Origin: an uncultured Bacteroidales bacterium
GTDB lineage: Bacteria; Bacteroidota; Bacteroidia; Bacteroidales; Bacteroidaceae
Length of the DNA: 64,000 nt
Direction of reading: 5' to 3'
NCBI GenBank assembly: GCA_945836755.1
Contig: CAMAMB010000006.1
Location: 1-64,000 of the forward strand
Within the stretch, counting starts at the first letter, position 1; every line of letters starts with the position of its first letter. Below the pieces are notes generated by a model. That model did no database searches. It was given only the letters and a program-made list of their open reading frames with translations, and was not told the DNA's origin. Positions 19,010 to 27,327 of this stretch are shown here, in pieces. Made by a program: the position numbers and the translations under genes.

Positions 19010-20710
19010 TTGTACCACTCCTCCTCTTCAGTCAATCAACTTACGACCCTGCTACTTGCTCATGGTCTAACCGATATTGTCGTGTGTCCCGGCTCACGCA
19101 ATGCTCCTATCGTCCACAACCTTTATCAGGCATCCCTTGAGGCGTGCCATCAACATTCACTGCGTCTTCATCCTGTCACAGATGAGCGCAGTGCTGCATT
19201 TGTAGCCTTGGGGTTAAGTCTTTGGGCTTCTCGTGCCTCTTCCGGCTTGGTTGCCATCTGTGTGACCAGTGGGTCCGCTCTTTTGGCTTGCTTACCAGCA
19301 GTGGCCGAAGCTTATTATCGCCACTTGCCTTTGGTGGTCGTCTCAGCCGACCGCCCTGCCTGGCACATTGACCAGGCTGAGGGACAGACCATCCGGCAAG
19401 TGGATGCCCTCACTCCCTATTGCAGAACGTACCAGCTCTACACAGAGTTGGATGACTGCCCTCTTCCCGCCACTTTGGTGTTACAGAACAATAGGCTCAT
19501 CAACGAGGCACTATCGTCATGCCACCTTCATGGTGGCCGGCCCTGCCATATCAATGTGCCATTAGAAGAGCCCCTCTTCCGCTTCACTACCCCCGCACTG
19601 CCGGTACAACGCGTCATAAAGACCAGCCACCCACAGTCTGCTACTCCGCTTAGCCCGGACATCATATCCCTCATCAGTGCGGCGAGGCTGCCGGCTTTGG
19701 TGATTGGACAATATGAACAAGATGACCTGAAGCCCCTTGTCTCAGCTTTACATGCTAACCATCAGCTTCTTGTTCTCTCTGAGATTATATCGCAGACACC
19801 TTTCAGCCAGCACATGAATGCCTTCGACTCAATGAGTAGCGATTGCAAGGAACTACTGCCTGACGTCGTCATTCAGGTCGGTGGCAATTTCATTCACAAG
19901 CGCTTCATCAAGCTACTCTCCCAAGCCTCGACCACGCAAGTCATAAGAATTGGAGAGGAAGAAGAATGCATTGATACATTCGGCCACGCCACCTACAAGG
20001 TAGAAGCCCGAGCCTCACTTGCTCTCCAACAGTTGCAGAACCAGTTGCCGGCTAATCCTGAAGTTCAACGCGCTGCCTCCTCACTTCATCAATCTTCTCG
20101 TAGCCAACGTGATACCTTGCTGGCTTCCGCTCATCCCCTTTCCCTGCCGGCGGTGATACACCATGTCACACATTTATTGGCAGGCAGGCATGACGTCTCC
20201 CTACATCTGGCCAATAGTAGCACTATCCGCGCAGCAGCCAATGTTATTGACGATTTGGACATACCCATTTTCTGCAATCGCGGCGTCAATGGCATTGAGG
20301 GTTCCATGTCTTCAGCTGTAGGTTATGCACTATGCGCTGAGGGCTTGACCGTATTTATAACGGGCGATTTAAGCTTCTTCTACGATGTCAATGCCCTTTG
20401 GAACGTCCATCTACCCTCCAATCTACGTATCTTATTATATAATGATGGTGGCGGAGCCATTTTCGGTCGTCTTCCGGGACTTCACATGTCTCCCGCCTAC
20501 CCTTCATATATTGCCGCCACCCAGTCTGATGAAAATCATTGCCCTTCGTATCATGCTGAAGGTATTTGTGCGACCTTCGGTCTTGATTATCAGGCTGTCG
20601 ATACACCTGCGCAGCTTTCATCGGCGCTTAGCAAATGGCTCGCCCCTGGTTCGCGTGCTCATTTGTTAGAGATTTGTCCCACAGCTTCCTTATCCTCACG
20701 TTCTCAATAA
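19010..20710 (+). CDS. menD: SEPHCHC synthase
   Basis: 566 residues. A thiamine-diphosphate enzyme that joins isochorismate and 2-oxoglutarate. Visible motifs are the N-terminal [20 protein letters not shown], the glutamate-containing [14 protein letters not shown], and the cofactor region [14 protein letters not shown] with the [13 protein letters not shown] segment. The start is TTG at 19010: upstream in frame there is no ATG or GTG before a TAG at 18971, and homologues begin with a short stretch before [12 protein letters not shown]. It lies 85 bases behind menF. The unusual start may lower its expression relative to its neighbours. Confidence 0.94.
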   Translation: MYHSSSSVNQLTTLLLAHGLTDIVVCPGSRNAPIVHNLYQASLEACHQHSLRLHPVTDERSAAFVALGLSLWASRASSGLVAICVTSGSALLACLPAVAEAYYRHLPLVVVSADRPAWHIDQAEGQTIRQVDALTPYCRTYQLYTELDDCPLPATLVLQNNRLINEALSSCHLHGGRPCHINVPLEEPLFRFTTPALPVQRVIKTSHPQSATPLSPDIISLISAARLPALVIGQYEQDDLKPLVSALHANHQLLVLSEIISQTPFSQHMNAFDSMSSDCKELLPDVVIQVGGNFIHKRFIKLLSQASTTQVIRIGEEEECIDTFGHATYKVEARASLALQQLQNQLPANPEVQRAASSLHQSSRSQRDTLLASAHPLSLPAVIHHVTHLLAGRHDVSLHLANSSTIRAAANVIDDLDIPIFCNRGVNGIEGSMSSAVGYALCAEGLTVFITGDLSFFYDVNALWNVHLPSNLRILLYNDGGGAIFGRLPGLHMSPAYPSYIAATQSDENHCPSYHAEGICATFGLDYQAVDTPAQLSSALSKWLAPGSRAHLLEICPTASLSSRSQ

Positions 20711-20726
20711 CTCATCTCGTTTTCTC

Positions 20727-21536
20727 ATGACGTACAACTGGACACCTATCAAGTCATACAAGGAAATTCTATTTGACATCTACAACGGCATCGCCCGTAT
20801 CACCATCAACCGCCCGCGTTACCGCAATGCGTTCACGCCGCTCACGGTGAGCGAGATGGCCGATGCCCTTCACTACTGCCACACTCACAAAGAGGTTTGC
20901 GTCGTCGTACTCACCGGCGCCGGCGACAAGGCTTTCTGTGCCGGGGGCGATATGCACGTCAAAGGCCGCGGCGGTTATGTAGATGAAGAAGGTATGCCTC
21001 GTCTCAATGTATTGGGCGTGCAGCGCCAGATACGCTCTCTGCCCAAGCCGGTCATTGCGATGGTCAACGGCTATGCCATTGGTGGCGGCCATGTGCTGCA
21101 CCTCATGTGCGACCTCACCATCGCTTCTGACAACGCCATCTTTGGACAGACGGGGCCAAAGGTTGGTTCCTTCGATGCCGGCTTTGGTGCTTCCTATCTG
21201 GCACGTATCGTAGGCCAGAAGAAGGCACGCGAGATATGGTTCCTCTGTCGTCAGTACACCGCCGTGGAAGCAGAGCGTATGGGCATGGTCAACAAAGTTG
21301 TCCCCTTCGACCACCTCGAACAGGAGACTGTAACCTGGGCTGAGCGTATGATGGAGCTCTCCCCGTTAGCATTGCGTATGATTAAGGTTGGTCTGAATGC
21401 TGAGCTGGACGGTCAGGCGGGCATTCAGGAACTTGCTGGTGATGCCACTATGCTTTACTATATGCTCGACGAGGCTCAGGAAGGTGGACAGGCCTTCTTG
21501 GAGAAGCGGAAGCCTCAGTTCAAGCGCTGGTTCTAA
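20727..21536 (+). CDS. menB: 1,4-Dihydroxy-2-naphthoyl-CoA synthase
   Basis: 269 residues, crotonase fold. Characteristic stretches are [17 protein letters not shown], the first oxyanion-hole segment [33 protein letters not shown] and the [12 protein letters not shown] motif specific to MenB. The C-terminal end reads [18 protein letters not shown]. It closes the second ring of the naphthoquinone nucleus from OSB-CoA. ATG at 20727, 16 bases behind menD. Confidence 0.96.
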   Translation: MTYNWTPIKSYKEILFDIYNGIARITINRPRYRNAFTPLTVSEMADALHYCHTHKEVCVVVLTGAGDKAFCAGGDMHVKGRGGYVDEEGMPRLNVLGVQRQIRSLPKPVIAMVNGYAIGGGHVLHLMCDLTIASDNAIFGQTGPKVGSFDAGFGASYLARIVGQKKAREIWFLCRQYTAVEAERMGMVNKVVPFDHLEQETVTWAERMMELSPLALRMIKVGLNAELDGQAGIQELAGDATMLYYMLDEAQEGGQAFLEKRKPQFKRWF

Positions 21537-21594
21537 GCAGCGCGATGCTTCCAACCCTTTCACTCCTTCTCCTCTATTCTCAGCTTTCAGCGAC

Positions 21595-23754
21595 ATGATT
21601 TCCCCCTCTGCTTTTGCCTCTTTGCTTCAGTCGGCCCTACAAGAGGGACGCTACTCTCTGCCGCCAGGCTATAGTCTGAAGCTGCGCGCCATTCCCCGGA
21701 CACTGGTGTTCAAGCAGCCGGCTACCACCTCGCGAGGCGTCTACCGTAAGCGCGAAGTGTGGTATATAGTACTGGTCGCACAATGTGCCGGTCGGTCTTT
21801 CGTGGGCCTGGGTGAGTGTGCACCGCTCTATGATTTGAGCTCCGACTATGGGATTGACTACTCACAACGTCTCACGGCCCTTTGCCGCGAAGTAGAAGCC
21901 GGTGGTTTTTTAGAGGCCGCCCGTTACCGCCACCTCTCTTCCATGGTGATGGGCATAGAGACAGCCTTCCTTTCCGTGTGGGGAGCTATGCGGGGCAACC
22001 GCCTCGAACTGTTCCCGTCGGCTTTCACGCGCGGCAGTTACGGCATACCCATCAATGGTCTGGTCTGGATGGGGAGCGCCCCCGAGATGCGCCTCCGTAT
22101 GGAGCAGAAGCTGGCAGCCGGGTTTAGATGTGTGAAGTTGAAAATAGGGGCCATTGACTTTGAGAAGGAACTGGCTTTGATCCAGGCCCTGCGGGAGCGT
22201 TATAGTCCCGACGAAGTGGTCATACGACTGGACGCCAATGGTGCTTTCAGCCCTGACGAGGCTCTCCCGAAGTTACAACGTCTGGCGTCCTACCATATCC
22301 ATAGCATTGAACAACCTATCAAGGCCGGCCAATGGCAAGCCCTTGCCTCCATCTGCCGTCACTCGCCCATCCCCATCGCTTTGGACGAAGAGCTTATTGG
22401 CTTGTCGACCACTGATGAACGTTGCCGGATGCTCGACACAGTGCGCCCTCATTATATAGTGCTGAAACCATCCCTTCACGGTGGTCTCAGCGGCTCACAC
22501 GAGTGGATGCAGCTAGCCCGCGAACGCTGTATAGGTTTCTGGGTGACCAGTGCGTTAGAGAGTAACGTGGGCTTGAATGCGCTGGTGCAATGGACGGCCT
22601 ACTTGCATGAGACTGAGGCTCCTTCATCTCCCTGGCTGACGCAGGGCTTTGGCACCGGCGGCCTCTTTGAACGGAACTACATGCCTTGCCCACTTAGTTT
22701 GGAAGGACCTACCATGTATTATGGCAATGCCGCTGTACGTTCCTTCCTCAGTGAGGTAGATGCCTACAGCCGTCAGTTACAATCCCCCTCGTGCATGCAG
22801 CTTCCACTCACGACCTCGGGCAGCACCGGAGAGCCACACACCATCCACGTGCGTAAGGAACAGATGGTCCACAGCGCACGCTCTACCATCAAGGCCCTAC
22901 AACTGCCGGCCCATGCCACTGCTCTGCTTTGTCTGCCGCTCAACTATGTAGCTGCACGCATGATGGTGGTTCGTGCCCTCACTGCGCCGTTCCATCTGTG
23001 CTCTGTACCGCCCTGTGCCCGTCCATTCTCGCAGTTGACAGCTGCTCCCTATTTTGCTGCTGTCACTCCCCAGCAAGTCTACGACAGCTTACAACACTCC
23101 CGCGACCGTGCACTCATGCGCCGGGTGCGCTGCCTACTCATCGGCGGAGGTCACATACCGCCTGCCATAGAAGAGGCGCTGCAACGCTTCCACCACCCCG
23201 TTTGGAGTTCCTACGGCATGACTGAAACCCTCTCCCACATAGCTTTGCGTCGTCTGAATGGTCCTGCTCGCTCCGATGCTTATACTCCCCTGCCGGGGAT
23301 CACTCTGTCGCTGTCTGAGCAAGGCACCTTGGTGATTTCCGCACCCGGTGTATGCGATGAGCCAGTCGTCACCCACGATCTCGCCGACTTATTGCCCACT
23401 GGTCGTTTCCGTGTGACGGGACGCACAGACAATACTATCTGTTCGGGTGGGCTTAAGTTTCAGATTGAGCCAATGGAGCAGGCACTGGCCGGCCTGCCAT
23501 GCCGGTTTCTGATTACCTATCTGCCCGACGCGCGGTTAGGCCAGGCAGTCACCATGCTGTATGAAGCTGCCCCGGGTGACGTATCCCTACGAAGTCGTAT
23601 CGAGGCGATATGTCGTGAGGTGCTGCCTCCCCATAGCATACCGCGTCACTACTTGAGAGTGAATGCACTCCCCCTGACCGCCTCCGGCAAACCGGCTCGC
23701 GCCGAGGCTGCCAGGATGGCTCTTGAAGCCTTTAACGCTTCACGAGGCAAGTAG
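21595..23754 (+). CDS. menC-menE: Fused o-succinylbenzoate synthase / OSB-CoA ligase (MenC-MenE)
   Basis: One uninterrupted frame of 719 residues carries two enzymes that are normally separate. Residues 1 to about 355 are MenC (enolase superfamily): lysines 181 and 183 in VKLKIG, metal ligands Asp213 (RLDANG), Glu239 (IEQPI) and Asp264 (ALDEEL), and Lys291 (VLKPS). From about 365 on it is an adenylate-forming MenE: P-loop TSGSTGEP at 407-414, SSYGMTET near 540, and a C-terminal lysine in ASGKPARAE. The MenE half is about the size of the short Bacteroidetes MenE. OSB made by the first half is the direct substrate of the second. ATG at 21595; earlier codons of the same frame lie in menB and are not used. 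Confidence 0.93.
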   Translation: MISPSAFASLLQSALQEGRYSLPPGYSLKLRAIPRTLVFKQPATTSRGVYRKREVWYIVLVAQCAGRSFVGLGECAPLYDLSSDYGIDYSQRLTALCREVEAGGFLEAARYRHLSSMVMGIETAFLSVWGAMRGNRLELFPSAFTRGSYGIPINGLVWMGSAPEMRLRMEQKLAAGFRCVKLKIGAIDFEKELALIQALRERYSPDEVVIRLDANGAFSPDEALPKLQRLASYHIHSIEQPIKAGQWQALASICRHSPIPIALDEELIGLSTTDERCRMLDTVRPHYIVLKPSLHGGLSGSHEWMQLARERCIGFWVTSALESNVGLNALVQWTAYLHETEAPSSPWLTQGFGTGGLFERNYMPCPLSLEGPTMYYGNAAVRSFLSEVDAYSRQLQSPSCMQLPLTTSGSTGEPHTIHVRKEQMVHSARSTIKALQLPAHATALLCLPLNYVAARMMVVRALTAPFHLCSVPPCARPFSQLTAAPYFAAVTPQQVYDSLQHSRDRALMRRVRCLLIGGGHIPPAIEEALQRFHHPVWSSYGMTETLSHIALRRLNGPARSDAYTPLPGITLSLSEQGTLVISAPGVCDEPVVTHDLADLLPTGRFRVTGRTDNTICSGGLKFQIEPMEQALAGLPCRFLITYLPDARLGQAVTMLYEAAPGDVSLRSRIEAICREVLPPHSIPRHYLRVNALPLTASGKPARAEAARMALEAFNASRGK

Positions 23755-23878
23755 CACTCTTATTCCCTTGCACTGCACGTATCCGCCCCATGCTCCATCC
23801 TCAACACCTATTCGAGGCTCTCGGCCTGATTGCGGTTCTCCGTTCCTATCTCTTCCATCCACAAATTACGTCCTTGCC

Positions 23879-25771
23879 TTGACTGCCCTTATCGAACTTC
23901 TCTCTCCTGCCCGTACTGCCGAAGTGGGAATGGAGGCTATTCTCCATGGCGCTGATGCCGTCTACATAGGCGGCCCTGCTTATGGCGCCCGCTCCGCAGC
24001 TGCCAATTCCATTGACGACATAGCCCGGCTTTGCAGCTTTGCCCATAGTTACGGCGCCCGTGTCTATGTCACTCTTAATACCATTATTTATGACCATGAA
24101 CTGGCCGAGGCCGAACGCCTCATCTGGCAAGTCTATCGAGCCGGAGCCGATGCGCTGATCGTTCAGGACCTTGGACTGCTCCGCCTCCATCTTCCCCCAT
24201 TGGCTCTACATGCGTCGACTCAGACAGACATCACAACCCCTGAGCGCGCCAGGCTATTGGCTGAAGCGGGTTTTACGCGCCTCGTCGTGGCGCGTGAACT
24301 CACGTTGACGCAGATCGCAGCCATCCGTGAGCAGACCGGATTACCCATTGAGGCCTTCGTACACGGTGCACTCTGCGTGAGCTACAGCGGCCGTTGCTAT
24401 GCTTCGCAACATTGCTTTCGTCGTTCGGCAAATCGTGGCGACTGTGCACAGTTCTGCCGCCTGCCCTTTACCCTGAAGGATGCTGCCGGCCGTATCGTCT
24501 CACACGAACAGCACTTGCTCTCGCTGCCTGACATGAACCGCACAGAGGAGCTGGAGGAGATGATGGATGCCGGGGTGCAGTCTTTCAAGATAGAAGGCCG
24601 GCTGAAGGACGTCACTTATGTAAAGAACATCACTGCTTGGTATCGTCAGCAGATAGACCGTATCCTCGACCGGCGTTCTACCGATTATCACCGTGCTTCC
24701 TACGGCCATACCACTCTTTCGTTCACTCCCGATCCTGCGCGCAGCTTCAACCGCGGTTTTACTCCCTACTTCATCCACGGTTTGTCGTCAGCCCCCAAGG
24801 CCACCTTATTCAGCCCCAAGGCCACCGGCCCCGTCGTGGGCCGCATACAGCAAGTGGGCCGAAAGAGTTTTACCATGCACCTAACCCATGGCGTGCCCCC
24901 AATCAAGGCCGGCGATGGCCTTTGCTACGTTACGCCAGAGGGTAAACTGGAAGGATTTCGTGTCAACCGCGTGGACGCTGACAACATCATGCCGCAACGT
25001 ATGCCTCACCTCGCTCCGGGCATGATGCTCCACCGTAACCTGGATGCCGAGTTCCAGACTCGACTGGCACGTCCAACGGCCACGCGAACCCTCCACGTAG
25101 ACATCACCCTGAGACATGTGGAAGATGGTTATGTCATCGATATGGCCGACGAAATGGGAGCTGCGGCCTCTGTCCGCTTTGAGGCAGAGCATCAGGCAGC
25201 CCTCTCGCCCCAACAAGAGGCTCAACGTAACCTGCTCTCTCGCTTGGGCGGCACTGTTCACAACGTACGTGCCATCCATCTTAAACTGGAAGGCGAACAC
25301 TTCATACCTGCCTCGAAACTGGCGGCATGGCGACGCACGGCCTACGAAGAACTTTGCCGCGCCGGACGCATGCTCATGCGCCCCGAACGGCCCGGCGCTG
25401 TTAACCACGAACGTCTGTCTCAAATCTTTGCAGAAGCCGTGCAGAGCGACAGCCCCGCCCTGAAGCAGGCCGCGCTGCCACAGAATGTGGCCAACAGGCA
25501 AGCCCGTGAGTTCTATGCGGCTCATGGTGCAGCCTCCGTACCTGCCGCCTTCGAGCTGAACCCGGCGGAGAAACAAGTTGCCCCTACCGTGCTCATGACG
25601 TGCAAGCATTGCATAAGACGCACCCTCGGCATCTGTCTGAAACTCCATCCCGCCAAGGCACGCGAGGTGCATGAGCCGCTCACGCTGCACCTGGCCGATG
25701 GACGATGTTTCCGTCTTCACTTCGATTGTCGTACCTGCGAGATGCAAGTGCTTACAGCCGACGACCACTGA
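23879..25771 (+). CDS. U32-family protein, RlhA-like tRNA/rRNA hydroxylation factor
   Basis: 630 residues from a TTG at 23879. A longer frame reaches back to 23723 inside menC-menE, but homologues start just before IELLSPARTAEVGMEAILHGADAVYIGGP. The four-cysteine cluster of the family lies at about 165-193 (HGALCVSYSGRCYAS, then CFRRSANRGDCAQFCR) and is expected to hold an iron-sulphur cluster. Further cysteines occur near the C-terminus (TCKHCIRRTLGICLK and DCRTCEMQ). Relatives hydroxylate 23S rRNA C2501 (RlhA) or tRNA uridine 34 (TrhP). Which target applies here is unclear. The older name is collagenase-like peptidase U32. It follows menC-menE by 124 bases. Confidence 0.85.
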   Translation: MTALIELLSPARTAEVGMEAILHGADAVYIGGPAYGARSAAANSIDDIARLCSFAHSYGARVYVTLNTIIYDHELAEAERLIWQVYRAGADALIVQDLGLLRLHLPPLALHASTQTDITTPERARLLAEAGFTRLVVARELTLTQIAAIREQTGLPIEAFVHGALCVSYSGRCYASQHCFRRSANRGDCAQFCRLPFTLKDAAGRIVSHEQHLLSLPDMNRTEELEEMMDAGVQSFKIEGRLKDVTYVKNITAWYRQQIDRILDRRSTDYHRASYGHTTLSFTPDPARSFNRGFTPYFIHGLSSAPKATLFSPKATGPVVGRIQQVGRKSFTMHLTHGVPPIKAGDGLCYVTPEGKLEGFRVNRVDADNIMPQRMPHLAPGMMLHRNLDAEFQTRLARPTATRTLHVDITLRHVEDGYVIDMADEMGAAASVRFEAEHQAALSPQQEAQRNLLSRLGGTVHNVRAIHLKLEGEHFIPASKLAAWRRTAYEELCRAGRMLMRPERPGAVNHERLSQIFAEAVQSDSPALKQAALPQNVANRQAREFYAAHGAASVPAAFELNPAEKQVAPTVLMTCKHCIRRTLGICLKLHPAKAREVHEPLTLHLADGRCFRLHFDCRTCEMQVLTADDH

Positions 25772-25826
25772 CCCTCCTCTTCCGCATCTCCACGCTCAGA
25801 CCCCTGAAGCCGTAGCCTTTTCTTTA

Positions 25827-25910
25827 GGAAACCGCCTTGCCACTCCCGACATGCAGCTGCAAGTATACTGTCAACAAGTTGCTTGCCACGGGATTGGCAA
25901 GGCGGTTTCC
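25827..25910. terminator. Long hairpin, probable terminator
   Basis: Arms of 21 bases at 25827-25847 (core AAACCGCCTTGCCA) and 25890-25910 pair at 20 of 21 positions around a 42-base loop. TCTTT precedes the left arm, and TTTCCCATTCTT follows on the right. The position just after the U32 gene suggests termination, but the large loop is unusual. Confidence 0.6.
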
Positions 25911-25937
25911 CATTCTTAGAAGCCTTGCAGAGAGTAA

Positions 25938-25995
25938 CATTGGGCCGAAAGCAAGGTTGCATCCGCCCCAAAGCCAACTGACATTCGGCCCAATG
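25938..25995. repeat. Inverted repeat with TTCGGCC core
   Basis: CATTGGGCCGAA (25938-25949) and TTCGGCCCAATG (25984-25995) form a perfect 12-bp inverted repeat. A second pair, AGGTTGCAT near 25954 and ATGCAACCT ending near 26001, overlaps it and would compete for the same bases. The TTCGGCC core recurs in intergenic repeats near 34440 and 50675-50750. Confidence 0.6.
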
Positions 25996-26071
25996 CAACC
26001 TGGCATTCGGGCAGATTTCACAAACGGGAATGCTTAAAGAAACGACAGGAATGCTTCCGGATATGAGAAAC

Positions 26072-26099
26072 CGGGCTTCCGAACATGGCCGGGAGCCCG
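26072..26099 (-). terminator. Probable terminator of the Crp/Fnr gene
   Basis: CGGGCTTCC (26072-26080) pairs with GGGAGCCCG (26091-26099), with one T-G wobble and a 10-base loop. It lies about 90 bases downstream of the Crp/Fnr stop and has no clear T tract. Confidence 0.4.
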
Positions 26100-26186
26100 A
26101 TTGGCAGATGGGGGGGGAGCCTTCGCGCAAAGATATAAGCGAGCGAGGTTAAACTTCTAAATATCCGAGGTTTAAAGAGATGATGC

Positions 26187-26972
26187 TTAACCGTTTTTGG
26201 AAATGTGCTCCAGGTCGTCTAAACAGAGTATCTCCAATTTTTTACCGCTGATGGCGATGACGCCTTCGTCTTTGAAATTCGACAGCGTACGGATGGCATT
26301 GCTGGTGGTCATGTTAGACAACCCGGCAAGGTCTTCACGCGAAATTTTGAGGTTAAGCGTTTTACCGTCAATCTCCACACCATATATATTATATAGGAAA
26401 AGCAGCGTGTCGGCCAGGCGGCCACGCACATGCTTCTGGGTAAGACAGAGTAGGCGCTTGTCGGCGGTGCCGAGGTCGGCAGCCATCATCTTCAGGAAGA
26501 GCCTCGCCAGCCTGTTGTTCTCGTCAAGGATGTTGCAAATGACGAACATGGGCACCGACACTATGACAGCTTCTTCTATGGCCGATGCACAAGTAATGTA
26601 CGAGCTACCTTCTAAATAGGCGCGATAGCCAAAGTATTGCCCCGGCCGCAGCACGCGATTGATGATAGGGCGATTGGGATAGCCATGACTAAACGCATCA
26701 TACCCATCACTATATATCTTCACCTTGCCGCTAATCAGGCAAAGCAGGCTGGTAGGCTCCTCACCACAGCGGTAGATGGGCTCGTTCTTCTTATACTTGC
26801 AGACGGACCAGCTATTGGCCAACAAGGCCTGCTGGGTGGGAGTAAGCAGTTCCCACAAGTCTTTCATCTCGTGGGCTATACGTCTCTCATCAGGTCGGTT
26901 GTAGCTAATCATAACAAAGCAGCTGTCACAATCAATAGCATATATTCCCTGGCATCGGTCATGGACAATCAA
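26187..26972 (-). CDS. Crp/Fnr-family transcriptional regulator
   Basis: 261 residues from a TTG at 26972; an internal ATG at 26912 would shorten it to 241. I prefer the TTG because the extra segment holds the cysteine pair YAIDCDSCF found in Bacteroidales relatives, and because a promoter element lies about 60 bases upstream. A cyclic-nucleotide-binding-like barrel spans about 45-165 (IYRCGEEPTSLLCLISGKVKIY, RPGQYFGYRAYLEG). The C-terminal winged helix reads KISREDLAGLSNMTTSNAIRTLSNFKDEG. The effector is unknown. It is transcribed away from the glycogen operon and could control it. Confidence 0.85.
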   Translation of the reverse strand: MIVHDRCQGIYAIDCDSCFVMISYNRPDERRIAHEMKDLWELLTPTQQALLANSWSVCKYKKNEPIYRCGEEPTSLLCLISGKVKIYSDGYDAFSHGYPNRPIINRVLRPGQYFGYRAYLEGSSYITCASAIEEAVIVSVPMFVICNILDENNRLARLFLKMMAADLGTADKRLLCLTQKHVRGRLADTLLFLYNIYGVEIDGKTLNLKISREDLAGLSNMTTSNAIRTLSNFKDEGVIAISGKKLEILCLDDLEHISKNG

Positions 26973-27030
26973 GTAAAATGGAACAGGGTAGAAGTGAGGC
27001 CGGATGCCTTGGTCGTCGTTGTGAGCAAAG

Positions 27031-27038
27031 CAAAAGTA
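27031..27038 (-). promoter_or_regulatory. Promoter -7 element of the Crp/Fnr gene
   Basis: TACTTTTG on the minus strand, matching TAnnTTTG; no TTTG -33 box at the usual distance. Transcription from about 27024 would leave a 50-base leader before the TTG start at 26972. Confidence 0.5.
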
Positions 27039-27154
27039 GTAAGTAAAAGCAGGATAAGCCCCCTCAGAAGGCTTTTATTTTACCCCGGGTGTACGAAAAA
27101 ACAAAGTTTTTTAGATTTTCCGAAAAAAACTTTTCATCTCACAATATTTTTATC

Positions 27155-27162
27155 TACTTTTG
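27155..27162 (+). promoter_or_regulatory. Promoter -7 element of the glycogen operon
   Basis: TACTTTTG matches TAnnTTTG. A TTTT at 27131-27134 lies 20 bases upstream, so the -33 box matches in three of four bases. The leader to the GDE start would be about 160 bases. Confidence 0.6.
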
Positions 27163-27198
27163 AGAGCCGAATAAAATGTTGGCCCCAAGTGCGTCTAC

Positions 27199-27211
27199 CT
27201 GACGGCGTCAG
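27199..27211. promoter_or_regulatory. Possible operator palindrome in the glycogen-operon leader
   Basis: CTGACGGCGTCAG is palindromic except for its central base. It lies about 30 bases downstream of the predicted transcription start, where a repressor could block elongation. A further TGACG half-site occurs at 27237-27241. Which protein binds, if any, cannot be told. Confidence 0.3.
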
Positions 27212-27327
27212 CGCTAAAGCGTTTGAACACTGCGTGTGACGTTCCAGCCTTTCTCTTCGACATTGCGGCCTTACCGAAAAGGTACGCCCGTCAGCCTCCA
27301 ATAACCTTATAATCTACCATACTATTC

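Larger units (their letters stand above)
25772..26186. other. Non-coding stretch between convergent genes, rich in hairpins
   Basis: 415 bases between the U32 gene (plus) and the Crp/Fnr gene (minus). I see no coding frame with a plausible protein. It holds three inverted repeats, entered separately: 25827-25910, 25938-25995 and 26072-26099. Confidence 0.6.
26973..27327. other. Divergent regulatory region between crp-like gene and glycogen operon
   Basis: 355 bases without a gene. It contains one TAnnTTTG element for each direction (27031-27038 minus, 27155-27162 plus), an A/T-rich stretch between them, and a TGACG-type palindrome at 27199-27211 in the glycogen-operon leader. Confidence 0.6.

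Noticed and set aside
24881-25768. 295-codon open frame antisense to the U32 gene
   Set aside because: A G+C-driven shadow frame; the plus strand carries conserved U32 motifs throughout.
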